41,526 nucleotides of DNA, taken from NCBI RefSeq assembly GCF_000174195.1, contig NZ_ACFY01000023.1:1-41526 (forward strand). Direction: 5' to 3'. This document shows, in pieces, positions 17,392 through 25,972 of the stretch (the stretch's first letter is position 1; each line of letters opens with the position of its first letter). This DNA comes from Roseburia inulinivorans DSM 16841 (GTDB taxonomy: Bacteria; Bacillota; Clostridia; Lachnospirales; Lachnospiraceae). The notes beneath the pieces are model-generated. The model was not told where the DNA came from. It saw only the letters and a program-made list of their open reading frames with translations, and did no database searches. The translations under genes and the position numbers were made by a program.

Positions 17392-18063
17392 ATGAGTATG
17401 AATATTGCAATCGACGGACCAGCCGGAGCTGGAAAAAGTACAATCGCAAAGAAACTGGCAAAGGAGCTTGGTTTTATCTATGTAGATACCGGTGCGATGT
17501 ATCGTGCCATGGCATATTATTTTCTGACAAACGGAATCGCCTCTTCGGATGAAGCAAAAATCGCAGAAGCATGTCAGGATGTGGATGTGACCATTGCCTA
17601 TGAAAATAATGAGCAGCAGGTTATTTTAAATGGTAAAAATGTAAACGGATTTATCCGCACGGAGGAAGTCGGTAATATGGCTTCTGCGACAAGCGTGTAT
17701 CCGGTTGTCCGTACCAAATTAGTGGAACTGCAGAGAAAACTTGCAGAGAGCACGGACGTTATCATGGACGGAAGAGATATCGGAACATGCGTGCTTCCAA
17801 AAGCGCAGGTGAAGATTTATCTGACCGCAGGTTCTAAGACGAGAGCGCAGAGAAGATATGATGAATTGACTGCAAAAGGTGTTTCCTGTGATTTTGATGA
17901 GATTGAGAAGGATATCATCGACCGCGATTACCGGGATATGCACCGTGAGACTTCTCCGTTAAAACAGGCAGAAGATGCGGTTTTAGTAGATTCTTCTGAG
18001 ATGGATATTGATGAGGTCGTGGAAGCGATACGCTCTATTTATGAAGAGAAAAAAGGCTGTTAA
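17392..18063 (+). CDS. cmk: Cytidylate kinase
   Basis: This 223-residue enzyme phosphorylates CMP and dCMP to the diphosphates. The P-loop DGPAGAGKSTIAKKLA is at the N-terminus, followed by YVDTGAMYRAMAYY. The NMP-binding segment DVIMDGRDIGTCVLPKA and the lid region RRYDELTAKG are also present. The length is typical. I chose the ATG at 17392 (MSMNIAIDG) because GAGAGGA lies about 11 bp upstream; an in-frame GTG at 17344 would add 16 residues without family support. The order cmk-ispH-rpsA is common in Clostridia. Confidence 0.95.
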   Translation: MSMNIAIDGPAGAGKSTIAKKLAKELGFIYVDTGAMYRAMAYYFLTNGIASSDEAKIAEACQDVDVTIAYENNEQQVILNGKNVNGFIRTEEVGNMASATSVYPVVRTKLVELQRKLAESTDVIMDGRDIGTCVLPKAQVKIYLTAGSKTRAQRRYDELTAKGVSCDFDEIEKDIIDRDYRDMHRETSPLKQAEDAVLVDSSEMDIDEVVEAIRSIYEEKKGC

Positions 18064-18119
18064 CAGGAAAACGGCTGAAAGAAACAGGAATCAGAAAACG
18101 AATAGATAAGGAATGATTT

Positions 18120-18971
18120 ATGAACATTATTTTAGCAAAAAGTGCCGGTTTTTGTTTTGGCGTAAAAAGAGCCGTGGAAACGGTATACAAAGAGGCAGAA
18201 AAAATCAGACACCGATCTATACCTTTGGACCGATCATCCATAATGAAGAGGTTGTTGCAGATCTTGAAAAAAGGTGTGCAGGTCATCCATTCGACCGATG
18301 AATTAAAGGGCAGGCCAAAAGGAACCGTGATCATAAGATCACACGGTGTAGAGAGAAAAATCTATGATGAGATCAAGGCACTGGGATTTGAGATCGTAGA
18401 TGCAACCTGTCCGTTTGTGTTGAAGATCCACCGTCTTGTGGAACAGTACAGCAGAGAAGGATATCATATTATTATTATTGGAAATGAGACACATCCGGAA
18501 GTGGAAGGCATTAAAGGATGGTCTGATCCAGCGGAGACAACCGTGATCGGAACATGTGAGGAGGCGGAAAAATTTACGCTTTCATCCGAAAAAAAAGTGT
18601 GTATTGTATCACAAACGACATTTAATTACAATAAATTTCAAGAATTAGTTGAAATTGTGAACGAAAAAGGTTATGATATTATTGTTTTAAATACTATCTG
18701 CAATGCTACAGAGGAAAGACAGACTGAAGCAGAACGTATTGCAAAAGAAGTCGATGCCATGATCGTCATTGGCGGCAGGGCTAGTTCTAATACGCAGAAG
18801 TTATTTGAAATCTGTAAAAAAGAATGTGAAAATACTTACTATATACAAACAATAAAGGATCTTGATTTGACCAGATTAAAATCCACCGATAACGTAGGTA
18901 TTACCGCAGGGGCATCTACCCCAAACAATATTATTGAGGAGGTTCAAAAGAATGTCAGAAATGAGTTTTGA
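18120..18971 (+). CDS. ispH: 4-hydroxy-3-methylbut-2-enyl diphosphate reductase with two cancelling frameshifts
   Basis: IspH is the last enzyme of the MEP isoprenoid pathway, a [4Fe-4S] protein that makes IPP and DMAPP. The 283-residue reading has the three cluster cysteines (Cys12 in AGFCFGVKRA, VDATCPFV, NTICNATEERQ) and the SHGV and ASSNTQ segments. Residues 29-51 do not resemble the family. In the +2 frame the same DNA reads PIYTFGPIIHNEEVVADLEK, the conserved substrate-binding IHN region. The frame leaves at an A-run (18199-18204, one A short) and returns at another A-run/GG (18267-18274). So the gene is full length but scrambled over the active-site His. It overlaps the rpsA start by 20 bp. 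Confidence 0.9.
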   Translation: MNIILAKSAGFCFGVKRAVETVYKEAEKIRHRSIPLDRSSIMKRLLQILKKGVQVIHSTDELKGRPKGTVIIRSHGVERKIYDEIKALGFEIVDATCPFVLKIHRLVEQYSREGYHIIIIGNETHPEVEGIKGWSDPAETTVIGTCEEAEKFTLSSEKKVCIVSQTTFNYNKFQELVEIVNEKGYDIIVLNTICNATEERQTEAERIAKEVDAMIVIGGRASSNTQKLFEICKKECENTYYIQTIKDLDLTRLKSTDNVGITAGASTPNNIIEEVQKNVRNEF

Positions 18972-20049
18972 ACAAATGTTGGAGGAATCATTTAAAACAA
19001 TAAGAAATGGAGAGGTAGTTGAAGGTACCGTTATCGATGTGAAACCTGATGAGATCGTTTTAAATATCGGATACAAATCAGACGGAATCATCACTCGCAA
19101 TGAGTATACAAACGAGTCTAACGCAGATCTTACAACTATGGTTTCTGTTGGTGATACAATGGAAGCAAAAGTATTAAAAGTAAACGATGGCGAGGGACAG
19201 GTTCTCTTAACTTACAAACGTCTCGCTGCTGAAAAAGGAAGCAAGAGATTAGAGGAAGCTTTCGAGAACAAAGAAGTTTTAACAGCAAAAGTTTCTCAGG
19301 TATTAGATGGCGGTTTATGTGTTGTTGTTGATGAGACAAGAGTATTCATCCCGGCAAGCCTTGTATCTGATTCTTATGAGAAAGATCTTTCCAAATACAA
19401 AGATCAGGAGATCCAGTTCGTGATCAGCGAGTTCAATCCAAAACGCAGAAGAATCATCGGTGACAGAAAACAGTTATTAGTTGAGAAGAAATTAGAGCAG
19501 CAGAAAGAACTGTTTGCAAAAATCAAAGTTGGCGATGTCATGGAAGGAACTGTTAAGAATGTAACAGACTTCGGTGCATTCATTGATTTAGGCGGAGCAG
19601 ACGGATTACTTCATATTTCTGAGATGTCCTGGGGCAGAGTAGAAAGTCCTAAGAAAGTATTTAATGTTGGAGATACTGTAAAAGTATTCATCAAAGATAT
19701 CAACGATACAAAAATCGCACTCAGCATGAAATTCCCTTCTGAGAATCCATGGAACGGAGCAGCAGAGAAGTTTGCAGTTGGCAATATTGTAAAAGGAAAA
19801 GTTGCAAGAATGACAGATTTTGGTGCATTCGTTGAGCTTGCTCCAGGTGTTGATGCATTACTTCATGTTTCCCAGATCTCCAAGGATCATGTAGAAAAAC
19901 CGGCTGATGTATTAAAGATCGGACAGGAAATCGAAGCAAAAGTGGTAGATTTCAATGAAGATGACAAGAAGATCAGCTTATCAATCAAAGCCTTAGAGGC
20001 ACCGGAAGAGGATGCTGTAGAAGCTGCTGAAGTTCATACAGAGGAATAA
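18952..20049 (+). CDS. rpsA: 30S ribosomal protein S1 homologue (four S1 domains)
   Basis: This 365-residue RNA-binding protein has four S1/OB domains: about 18-85, 103-165, 190-258 and 276-345. The last two are the best conserved (GTVKNVTDFGAFIDLGGADGL and GKVARMTDFGAFVELAPGVDA). It is shorter than the six-domain E. coli S1 but typical of Firmicutes. It should help recruit mRNA to the ribosome. I chose the ATG at 18952 because GAGGAGG (18936-18942) is 9 bp upstream. ispH and rpsA overlap by 20 bp in different frames; in several Clostridia they are fused into one protein. Confidence 0.92.
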   Translation: MSEMSFEQMLEESFKTIRNGEVVEGTVIDVKPDEIVLNIGYKSDGIITRNEYTNESNADLTTMVSVGDTMEAKVLKVNDGEGQVLLTYKRLAAEKGSKRLEEAFENKEVLTAKVSQVLDGGLCVVVDETRVFIPASLVSDSYEKDLSKYKDQEIQFVISEFNPKRRRIIGDRKQLLVEKKLEQQKELFAKIKVGDVMEGTVKNVTDFGAFIDLGGADGLLHISEMSWGRVESPKKVFNVGDTVKVFIKDINDTKIALSMKFPSENPWNGAAEKFAVGNIVKGKVARMTDFGAFVELAPGVDALLHVSQISKDHVEKPADVLKIGQEIEAKVVDFNEDDKKISLSIKALEAPEEDAVEAAEVHTEE

Positions 20050-20050
20050 T

Positions 20051-20827
20051 ATGCTTGATAATTATGAAAAATTCAAAAAAGATGTATATGTGTTAACTAA
20101 GATCGATCTGAACTGTTATAAGGAAAAACAGATGCGTCGTAGAATAGATACGCTTATTAATAAGAATGGGATCACTTCCTATGATGCATATGTGGACCTG
20201 ATCAAAAAGGATAAGGAAAAATTCGAACAGTTCGTCAACTTTTTGACCATCAATGTCTCTGAATTTTATCGTAATCCGGAGCAGTGGAAGATCTTAGAGG
20301 GGGAGGTATTCCCAAAACTGATCAAAACCTATGGAAAGAATCTGAAAGTCTGGAGTGCAGCATGTTCTACCGGAGACGAACCATATTCTCTAGTTATGGC
20401 GTTGTCGAGACAGATACCACTTGCTAATATCAAAGTAATTGCTACAGATATTGACAAGCAGGTTTTGGATAAAGCAAGAATGGGACTCTACAATGAGAAG
20501 AGTATTGCGAATGTTCCGAAGGATCTAAAGGATAAATACTTCAAGAAAATTGGAACATCCTATCAGATCTCAGATGAGATCAAACGCAGGGTGGAATTCA
20601 AAGAACACAATCTGCTGAAAGATCCATATCCGACTGGCTGTAATCTGATCGTATGTAGAAATGTTGTGATCTACTTTACCGAGGAAGCCAAGGATGAGAT
20701 TTATAAAAAGTTCAATCAGTGCATGACAAAGGGAGGAGTTCTCTTTATCGGAAGTACAGAACAGATTATGAATTACAAGGAACTTGGATTTGTCCGGGAT
20801 AAATCTTTCTTCTTTGAAAAAGAATAA
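20051..20827 (+). CDS. cheR: Chemotaxis protein methyltransferase CheR
   Basis: This 258-residue protein is the SAM-dependent methyltransferase that adds methyl groups to glutamates of chemoreceptors. An N-terminal all-alpha CheR domain (about 1-75, with RRRIDTLINKNG and FLTINVSEFYRNPEQW) is followed by the methyltransferase domain (about 85-255). The SAM motif is VWSAACSTGDEPYSLVMAL, and NLIVCRNVVIYFTEEAK is a CheR hallmark. It begins one base after the rpsA stop, so it is probably cotranscribed and translationally coupled. No other chemotaxis gene is nearby. Confidence 0.93.
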   Translation: MLDNYEKFKKDVYVLTKIDLNCYKEKQMRRRIDTLINKNGITSYDAYVDLIKKDKEKFEQFVNFLTINVSEFYRNPEQWKILEGEVFPKLIKTYGKNLKVWSAACSTGDEPYSLVMALSRQIPLANIKVIATDIDKQVLDKARMGLYNEKSIANVPKDLKDKYFKKIGTSYQISDEIKRRVEFKEHNLLKDPYPTGCNLIVCRNVVIYFTEEAKDEIYKKFNQCMTKGGVLFIGSTEQIMNYKELGFVRDKSFFFEKE

Positions 20828-20834
20828 TAAAATA

Positions 20835-20876
20835 AAAAAGGCGGAAAAACATCACAAAAGGTTTTTCTGCCTTTTT
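20835..20876 (+). terminator. Bidirectional terminator between cheR and the AraC-family gene
   Basis: A 16-bp stem, AAAAAGGCGGAAAAAC (20835-20850) with GTTTTTCTGCCTTTTT (20861-20876), has one GU pair. It has A-runs on the left and T-runs on the right and so can act on both strands. It overlaps the end of the convergent minus-strand gene. Confidence 0.85.
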
Positions 20877-21691
20877 CTGTATTGCAGTGGTGAGAGACCA
20901 AATTCTTTCCGAAAAGCATCCCCAAAATAGTTCCCATCATTAAAACCACAGCGGATGGCAATCTCTGTCACGTTCAGGCTGGTATGTGTCAATAATTCTG
21001 TGGCCTCGTAGAGGCGTGTCTTTGTCAGGTATTCTTTAAAACCTACCCCGGTAATTTGTTTGAATTTTTTGGAATAATAAGTTGGACTCATATGTACATA
21101 ATCTGCGACCATATGCAGAGATACAGGTTCCTGAAAATGCGTGGATATATAACGGGCGGATGCCTGAATGGCATTTTCTGCGGAATCGAGATCCTGCAGC
21201 TGTATGTGATCTCTGTTTCTTACAAGCAGTGAGAGAATCAGAGAAATATAAGCGGGAATCACAGCCTGACTGCAGGAGTCCTGTCCTACGGTTTCCTGAT
21301 ATAAGGTATCAAATAAGCGCGTGGCATTGCCCTGAAGCAGAGAAGTAAGATGAAGCACAGGATAATGAAATAAATGCTCCAGGATATCCTTTGTATCAGA
21401 ATGAAAAAGCGAAGCGGCAAAGTCCATTGTGAAAAATAAATTGTAGCGTTTTACTGTCGAATTGCAGTCATACACAAAACGGTGCATGGCGGATTGCGGA
21501 ATCAGAACAAAATCTCCCGGAACCAGGTGGTAAATAGAATGATTGATCAGTGCACTGCAGTTTCCGGAAAGCAGAAAATAAATCTCGTAATATGGATGGT
21601 AGTGAAATCGATCCATATGAAAATCAGCATCGCGTTCTGCAAAGTCAATTTTGTAATCTTTGATTTTATCTGATAAAAGAATCTCTTCCAT
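20852..21691 (-). CDS. AraC family transcriptional regulator
   Basis: This 279-residue regulator has an N-terminal cupin-like sensing domain (about 20-100; HMDRFHYHPYYEIYFLLSGN) and a C-terminal pair of AraC helix-turn-helix motifs (about 180-277). The second, with TEIAIRCGFNDGNYFGDAFRKEFGLSPLQYRK, carries the AraC signature. I chose the start MEEILLSD because AAAGGAG lies about 9 bp upstream on the minus strand; a start 30 bp further up has none. It is divergent from a MATE exporter gene and may control it. The ligand is unknown. Confidence 0.92.
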   Translation of the reverse strand: MEEILLSDKIKDYKIDFAERDADFHMDRFHYHPYYEIYFLLSGNCSALINHSIYHLVPGDFVLIPQSAMHRFVYDCNSTVKRYNLFFTMDFAASLFHSDTKDILEHLFHYPVLHLTSLLQGNATRLFDTLYQETVGQDSCSQAVIPAYISLILSLLVRNRDHIQLQDLDSAENAIQASARYISTHFQEPVSLHMVADYVHMSPTYYSKKFKQITGVGFKEYLTKTRLYEATELLTHTSLNVTEIAIRCGFNDGNYFGDAFRKEFGLSPLQYRKRQKNLL

Positions 21692-21834
21692 GAAATTTCT
21701 CCTTTTGAAAGTATATGGCAAAAAATCAGTAAAAAATAAAATAACAGCATATAAAAACAGTATGAATACTTATTTTAAAGTTATATCATGGAACTATAGA
21801 AAAAGTAAAGTTATTTACATGAGGAGAAGATAAA

Positions 21835-23226
21835 ATGAACGTTGCTTTATCGGAAAAGGATCGGAAATTCCGGGAATTTGCACTGGAAGGATCTATGTGG
21901 AAAGTGATTTGGAAAGTATGCTATCCACTTGCAATTTATCAGAGCCTGAACCAGCTTTTTAAAATACTGGACACGATGATGGCGGCGCACATCAGTGCAA
22001 ATGCAGTGTCAACGGTCGCATATCTGTCACAGATCAACATGGCGATTTCTGCTCTGGGCGGTGGACTTGCGGTTGGAGCGAGCATTAAGATCAGTGAAGC
22101 CTATGGAGAAGGAAATTTTGAACTGGTCAAAAGACGTGTGAGCACACTTTTTGCTTTATGTGGATTGCTTGGCATGGCAATTCTTGCAATTTTGATCCCG
22201 GTTGCTCCGCAATTTTTACGACTGGCGAATACGCCGGAAGAATTTATCGAGGAGGGGACTGTCTATTTTATTCTGGAACTAGTCAGTCTTGTCATCATCT
22301 TTTTTAATAATGTGTATATCGCAATTGAGCGGGCAAGAGGAAATTCCAAACGCATCTTAAATTTGAATATGATGGTGATCGGAATTAAATTGTCACTGAC
22401 AGCTTTCTTTGTTTATGTGTTAAAAGGTGGGATTAATTATATTTCGATTGCGACGATTGTTTCGCAGCTGACGCTGTTTGGTGCCGCAGTGTTTTATATG
22501 AATGCAAAAGAAAATGTTTTCGGTTTTTCCTGGAAGGCAATTTCATTCCGAAAATCGGTAGTCGCACCTATGGTAAAACTTTCCGTTCCGGTGATCGTTG
22601 AGAAAATGGCATTTTCACTGGGAAAAGTTGTAGTCAATTCCATGAGTACCGTCTATGGTACACTCACAGTCGGGGCACTTGGAATATCGAACAATATTGG
22701 AGGCATTACGACAAATCCACAGAATGGATTTCAGGAGGGTGCTTCTGCGATCATCAGCCAGAATCTTGGTGCAGGAAAGAAAAAGAGGGCGTTGAAGGCT
22801 TTCTGGTGTGTGCTTGTCATGAACCTTATCCTCAGTGTGATACTGATGTCGGCTTCCCTGCTCTGCCTGCATCAGATTGCAGATCTGTTTGCAAATGGAG
22901 ATCATGAATTTGCGGGCAGGATCATGGAAATATACAGAATGGAAGCATTAGGAACGATTCCTCTTGGCGCGAGCGCTGCGGTCATGGCATTTTTGTATGG
23001 ATATGGAAAAACAAAACTGACACTGCTTTTGAATTTCTCCAGAGTGTTTGTTTTTCGAATTCCGGTGTTATGGGGACTGCAGCATTTCACAGATCTCGGC
23101 AACGTGAGCGCAGGCATTGTGATGGCAGTCAGCAATATTATGACCGCGGTGATGTCTTTGGTTATTTTTGCGATTGAGTTCTGCCAGATCCAAAAAGAAG
23201 AAAGGACAGACGCAGAGCAAAGCTAA
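21835..23226 (+). CDS. MATE family efflux transporter
   Basis: This 463-residue membrane protein has about twelve predicted membrane segments and two MATE repeats. Typical features are the N-terminal YPLAIYQSLNQLFKILDTMMAAHISANAVSTVAYL and the mid-protein GFQEGASAIISQNLGAGKKKRA, which matches the conserved GxxxxxxQNxGAGxxxR pattern. MATE proteins export cationic compounds using Na+ or H+ gradients; the substrate here is unknown. GAGGAGA lies upstream of the ATG. It is divergent from the AraC-type gene across 143 bp, which suggests local control. Its stop codon overlaps the stop of the convergent exonuclease gene. Confidence 0.9.
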   Translation: MNVALSEKDRKFREFALEGSMWKVIWKVCYPLAIYQSLNQLFKILDTMMAAHISANAVSTVAYLSQINMAISALGGGLAVGASIKISEAYGEGNFELVKRRVSTLFALCGLLGMAILAILIPVAPQFLRLANTPEEFIEEGTVYFILELVSLVIIFFNNVYIAIERARGNSKRILNLNMMVIGIKLSLTAFFVYVLKGGINYISIATIVSQLTLFGAAVFYMNAKENVFGFSWKAISFRKSVVAPMVKLSVPVIVEKMAFSLGKVVVNSMSTVYGTLTVGALGISNNIGGITTNPQNGFQEGASAIISQNLGAGKKKRALKAFWCVLVMNLILSVILMSASLLCLHQIADLFANGDHEFAGRIMEIYRMEALGTIPLGASAAVMAFLYGYGKTKLTLLLNFSRVFVFRIPVLWGLQHFTDLGNVSAGIVMAVSNIMTAVMSLVIFAIEFCQIQKEERTDAEQS

Positions 23227-24327
23227 TGTTTTGCGGCAAGAAAATGGCGGAAAACATGACTGGTATACTGGCGCAGAAGAGAATCAGAATCCAGAAACTC
23301 CCGGGTCAGTTCAAAATAAGTGAGCTTGTCCTTGCTTGATTCTTTGAAAAAAGGCGTGATCAATGTTTCGTATTGTGGAACAAAGATAGCGTCTTTTTTT
23401 GTGTAACAGTTGTCGGCAGTTGCTTTTTTACGGAAATCTTTGTCTACATAGGTGGCGACACTTTTGTGGATTGCCATATCTTCTGCCGGAAGATAGTAGT
23501 AATCTTCCGGGTGATCGAAGAAAAACTTCAATGTGCCCTCAAACAGATGAATCCGCAATTTGGACTGCATGCCATCACAGATCAGATAAAATGCATCCGT
23601 CTGGCAGGAGACACGCTGTGGGATCGGGTATTGGTTTTGCAGCGTGAGGATCAGCTCCTTCTGAGGGATGCCATTGCGGTCTTTGTAAATATTTGTTTCT
23701 GTCGAATTCACAGTAAAAGCCCCGTCAAAAAGCTTTCTGTAACTGCGGATGGCAATCAGTCCGGTCATGCCAAGCACATCTTCGTAATTGTGCTGTTTCA
23801 GAAAGAACATTGCCTGCTCATCGGGAGTTTTTAAATAATTCTGGTAAACTTCGATCAGTTCACCTCCGGAAAAAGTATCATTTCTGGAGAGACCAAGGAA
23901 ACGTTCTATGGTTTTCTGTTTGTAGTCTGGCAGTTTGAGCAAAAATTTTTAAGCCAGAAACTTCTTTATAAATATCAATATAGTCTTTTTCGTCAAAAGG
24001 GTGTGTAAGACCATATTTTTCACATTTCTTTTTTAAATAAGGAATATCAAATCCAAGTCCGTTGAAGGAGATGACGGTCTGATAGTGGCAGAGTTCCTGC
24101 AGAAAGGCAGAGAGAATCGCGCCTTCCTCCTCTTTTGTCTCGGCGAAATACTGTGTGATGATAAAATTGTCACCCACACGGTGCGCACAGCCTATCAGGT
24201 AGAGGAAAGTATAGGTGGGAGAGAAACCGGTCGTTTCAATATCAAAGAAAAATGCGTCTTCTGTGAATGTTTCATTTAAAATTAAATTTGTATCGGTTAG
24301 ATGGTGTGTTTTGTTCCAGATTTTCAT
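23223..24327 (-). pseudogene. YprB-like ribonuclease H-fold 3'-5' exonuclease, split by one frameshift
   Basis: Two minus-strand readings make one protein of about 365 residues. The N-terminal part, from MKIWNKTHHL, has the exonuclease motif FFDIETTGFSP and FNGLGFDIPYLKKKCEKYGL, then VDIYKE-type residues. The C-terminal part begins LKLPDYKQKTIERFLGLSR and ends VFRHFLAAKH, with a YprB-type C-terminal region. The switch falls at an AAAAATTTTT block (23941-23950): removing one base gives a smooth reading through LLKLPDYKQK. The family is a DnaQ-like 3'-5' exonuclease of uncertain role. The break may be a sequencing error, so the gene may be intact in the organism. AAAGGAAAC precedes the chosen start at 24327. 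Confidence 0.8.
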
Positions 24328-24504
24328 AGGTATATCGTTTCCTTTATCGTGTTTTCCACCACAGTTTACCATATCCGGCGAAAAGAATACATAGATTTTA
24401 TTATGTAAAAATTATTTATATATTCTAAAAAATATGTATATTATTGTTAAAAACTTGTCAAAAGGTTCTAAAAAAAATACAAAAAAAACATATTTCATCT
24501 GAGA

Positions 24505-24519
24505 GAGCTGTGTTATAAT
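24505..24519 (+). promoter_or_regulatory. Extended -10 promoter for the rnf operon
   Basis: A perfect TATAAT (24514-24519) is preceded by TGT, giving an extended -10. There is no good -35 at 17 bp. It lies about 70 bp upstream of the rnfC start, in a 260-bp AT-rich divergent gap that otherwise shows no gene. Confidence 0.55.
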
Positions 24520-24587
24520 CATGCTGATGATATTTTGTGATTCTAGCGCAAAATATAATACTAAATAAGAGAAAGCGGGGCACAAAA

Positions 24588-25931
24588 ATGGGTTTAAAGA
24601 CATTTAAAGGTGGCGTCCATCCTTATGAAGGAAAGGAACTGGCAAAAGATCAGCCAATCAAGGAAGTTTTACCTAAGGGCGATCTGGTTTATCCGGTATC
24701 CCAGCATATCGGCGCACCAGCAAATCCAATTGTAGCGAAAGGTGATACCGTATTAAGAGGTCAGAAGATTGCAGAAGCAGGAGGTTTTGTTTCTTCTCCA
24801 ATCTACGCATCTGTATCCGGTACCGTAAAAGCCATTGAACCACGCCGTGTAGCGGTTGGAGATATGGTGAATTCCATTGTCATTGAGAATGATGGAGAGT
24901 ATAAGGAAGCTGAGTTCACTCCATGTGAGGATGTGACAGCTCTTTCCAAGGAAGAAATCATTAACAAAGTAAAAGAAGCAGGCGTTGTCGGAATGGGTGG
25001 TGCCGGTTTCCCAACTCATGTAAAACTCTCTCCAAAGGAGCCGGAGAAGATTGAGTACATTATCGCAAACTGCGCAGAGTGTGAGCCATATCTGACGGCT
25101 GACTATCGCAGAATGCTTGAAAATCCGGAAGAGTTAGTTGCCGGAATGAAGATTATTTTACAGATCTTTGATAAAGCAAAAGGTGTGTTCGGTGTTGAAA
25201 ATAATAAACCGGACTGTATCGCAAAATTACAGGAGTTAACCAAAGACGAACCACGTATGGAAGTCTGTCCATTACAGACAAAGTACCCACAGGGTGGTGA
25301 GCGTCAGTTGATCTACGCTGTTACAGGAAGAGCAATCAACTCCAAAATGTTACCTGCTGATGCAGGATGTATCGTAGATAACGTAGAGACAATCATTGCA
25401 ATCTACAACGCAGTAAAATTAGGAAAACCAGTTATGAACCGTGTATCAACAATCACAGGTGATGCGGTTGCAAATCCTGGAAACTTCTTATATTACATTG
25501 GAACCAACTATGCAGAATTAGTAGAAGCTGCCGGTGGATTCAAAGTACAGCCAGAGAAGATTATCTCCGGTGGACCTATGATGGGATTCTCTATGTTCTC
25601 CTTAGATATCCCGACAACCAAGACATCTTCTTCCCTGTTGTGTTTGGCAGAGGATGAAGTTGCAAAAGCAGAACCATCTCCATGTATTAACTGTGGACGT
25701 TGCGTGGAAGCGTGTCCGGAACAGTTGATCCCATCCAGACTTGCAAAGATGGCAGATCATGGTGTAGCAGATGAGTTTGAAAAATGGCATGGACTGGAAT
25801 GTATCGAGTGCGGAAGCTGTAGTTTCGCATGTCCTGCAAAACGTCAGTTGGCACAGTCCATCAAGACCATGAAAAAACAGGTTCTTGCAGCAAAGAGAAA
25901 AAATAAACAGACAATAAAGAGAGTTTTATAA
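24588..25931 (+). CDS. rnfC: Rnf complex subunit RnfC
   Basis: This 447-residue peripheral subunit carries the NADH/FMN site of the Rnf complex, which couples ferredoxin oxidation and NAD+ reduction to Na+ or H+ export. The N-terminal barrel-sandwich segment GGVHPYEGKELAK, the GMGGAGFPTHVKL FMN/NADH region (about 147-160), the SLBB-type region and two C-terminal ferredoxin motifs (CINCGRCVEACP and CIECGSCSFACP) are in the expected order. I chose the ATG at 24588 because MGLKTFKGGVHP is the family N-terminus. It leads the six-gene order C-D-G-E-A-B used by Clostridia. Confidence 0.97.
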   Translation: MGLKTFKGGVHPYEGKELAKDQPIKEVLPKGDLVYPVSQHIGAPANPIVAKGDTVLRGQKIAEAGGFVSSPIYASVSGTVKAIEPRRVAVGDMVNSIVIENDGEYKEAEFTPCEDVTALSKEEIINKVKEAGVVGMGGAGFPTHVKLSPKEPEKIEYIIANCAECEPYLTADYRRMLENPEELVAGMKIILQIFDKAKGVFGVENNKPDCIAKLQELTKDEPRMEVCPLQTKYPQGGERQLIYAVTGRAINSKMLPADAGCIVDNVETIIAIYNAVKLGKPVMNRVSTITGDAVANPGNFLYYIGTNYAELVEAAGGFKVQPEKIISGGPMMGFSMFSLDIPTTKTSSSLLCLAEDEVAKAEPSPCINCGRCVEACPEQLIPSRLAKMADHGVADEFEKWHGLECIECGSCSFACPAKRQLAQSIKTMKKQVLAAKRKNKQTIKRVL

Positions 25932-25972
25932 GATTTTATTGTGAAAAAAATACGAAGAAAGAGGTGGATCCC

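Noticed and set aside
18113..18301. A separate 62-residue gene overlapping ispH
   Set aside because: It is the true ispH frame exposed by indels (PIYTFGPIIHNEEVV), not an independent protein.
24421..24510. AT-rich stretch before rnfC as a replication or attachment site
   Set aside because: No iterons, DnaA-box cluster or direct repeats could be seen; it is probably just a promoter region.
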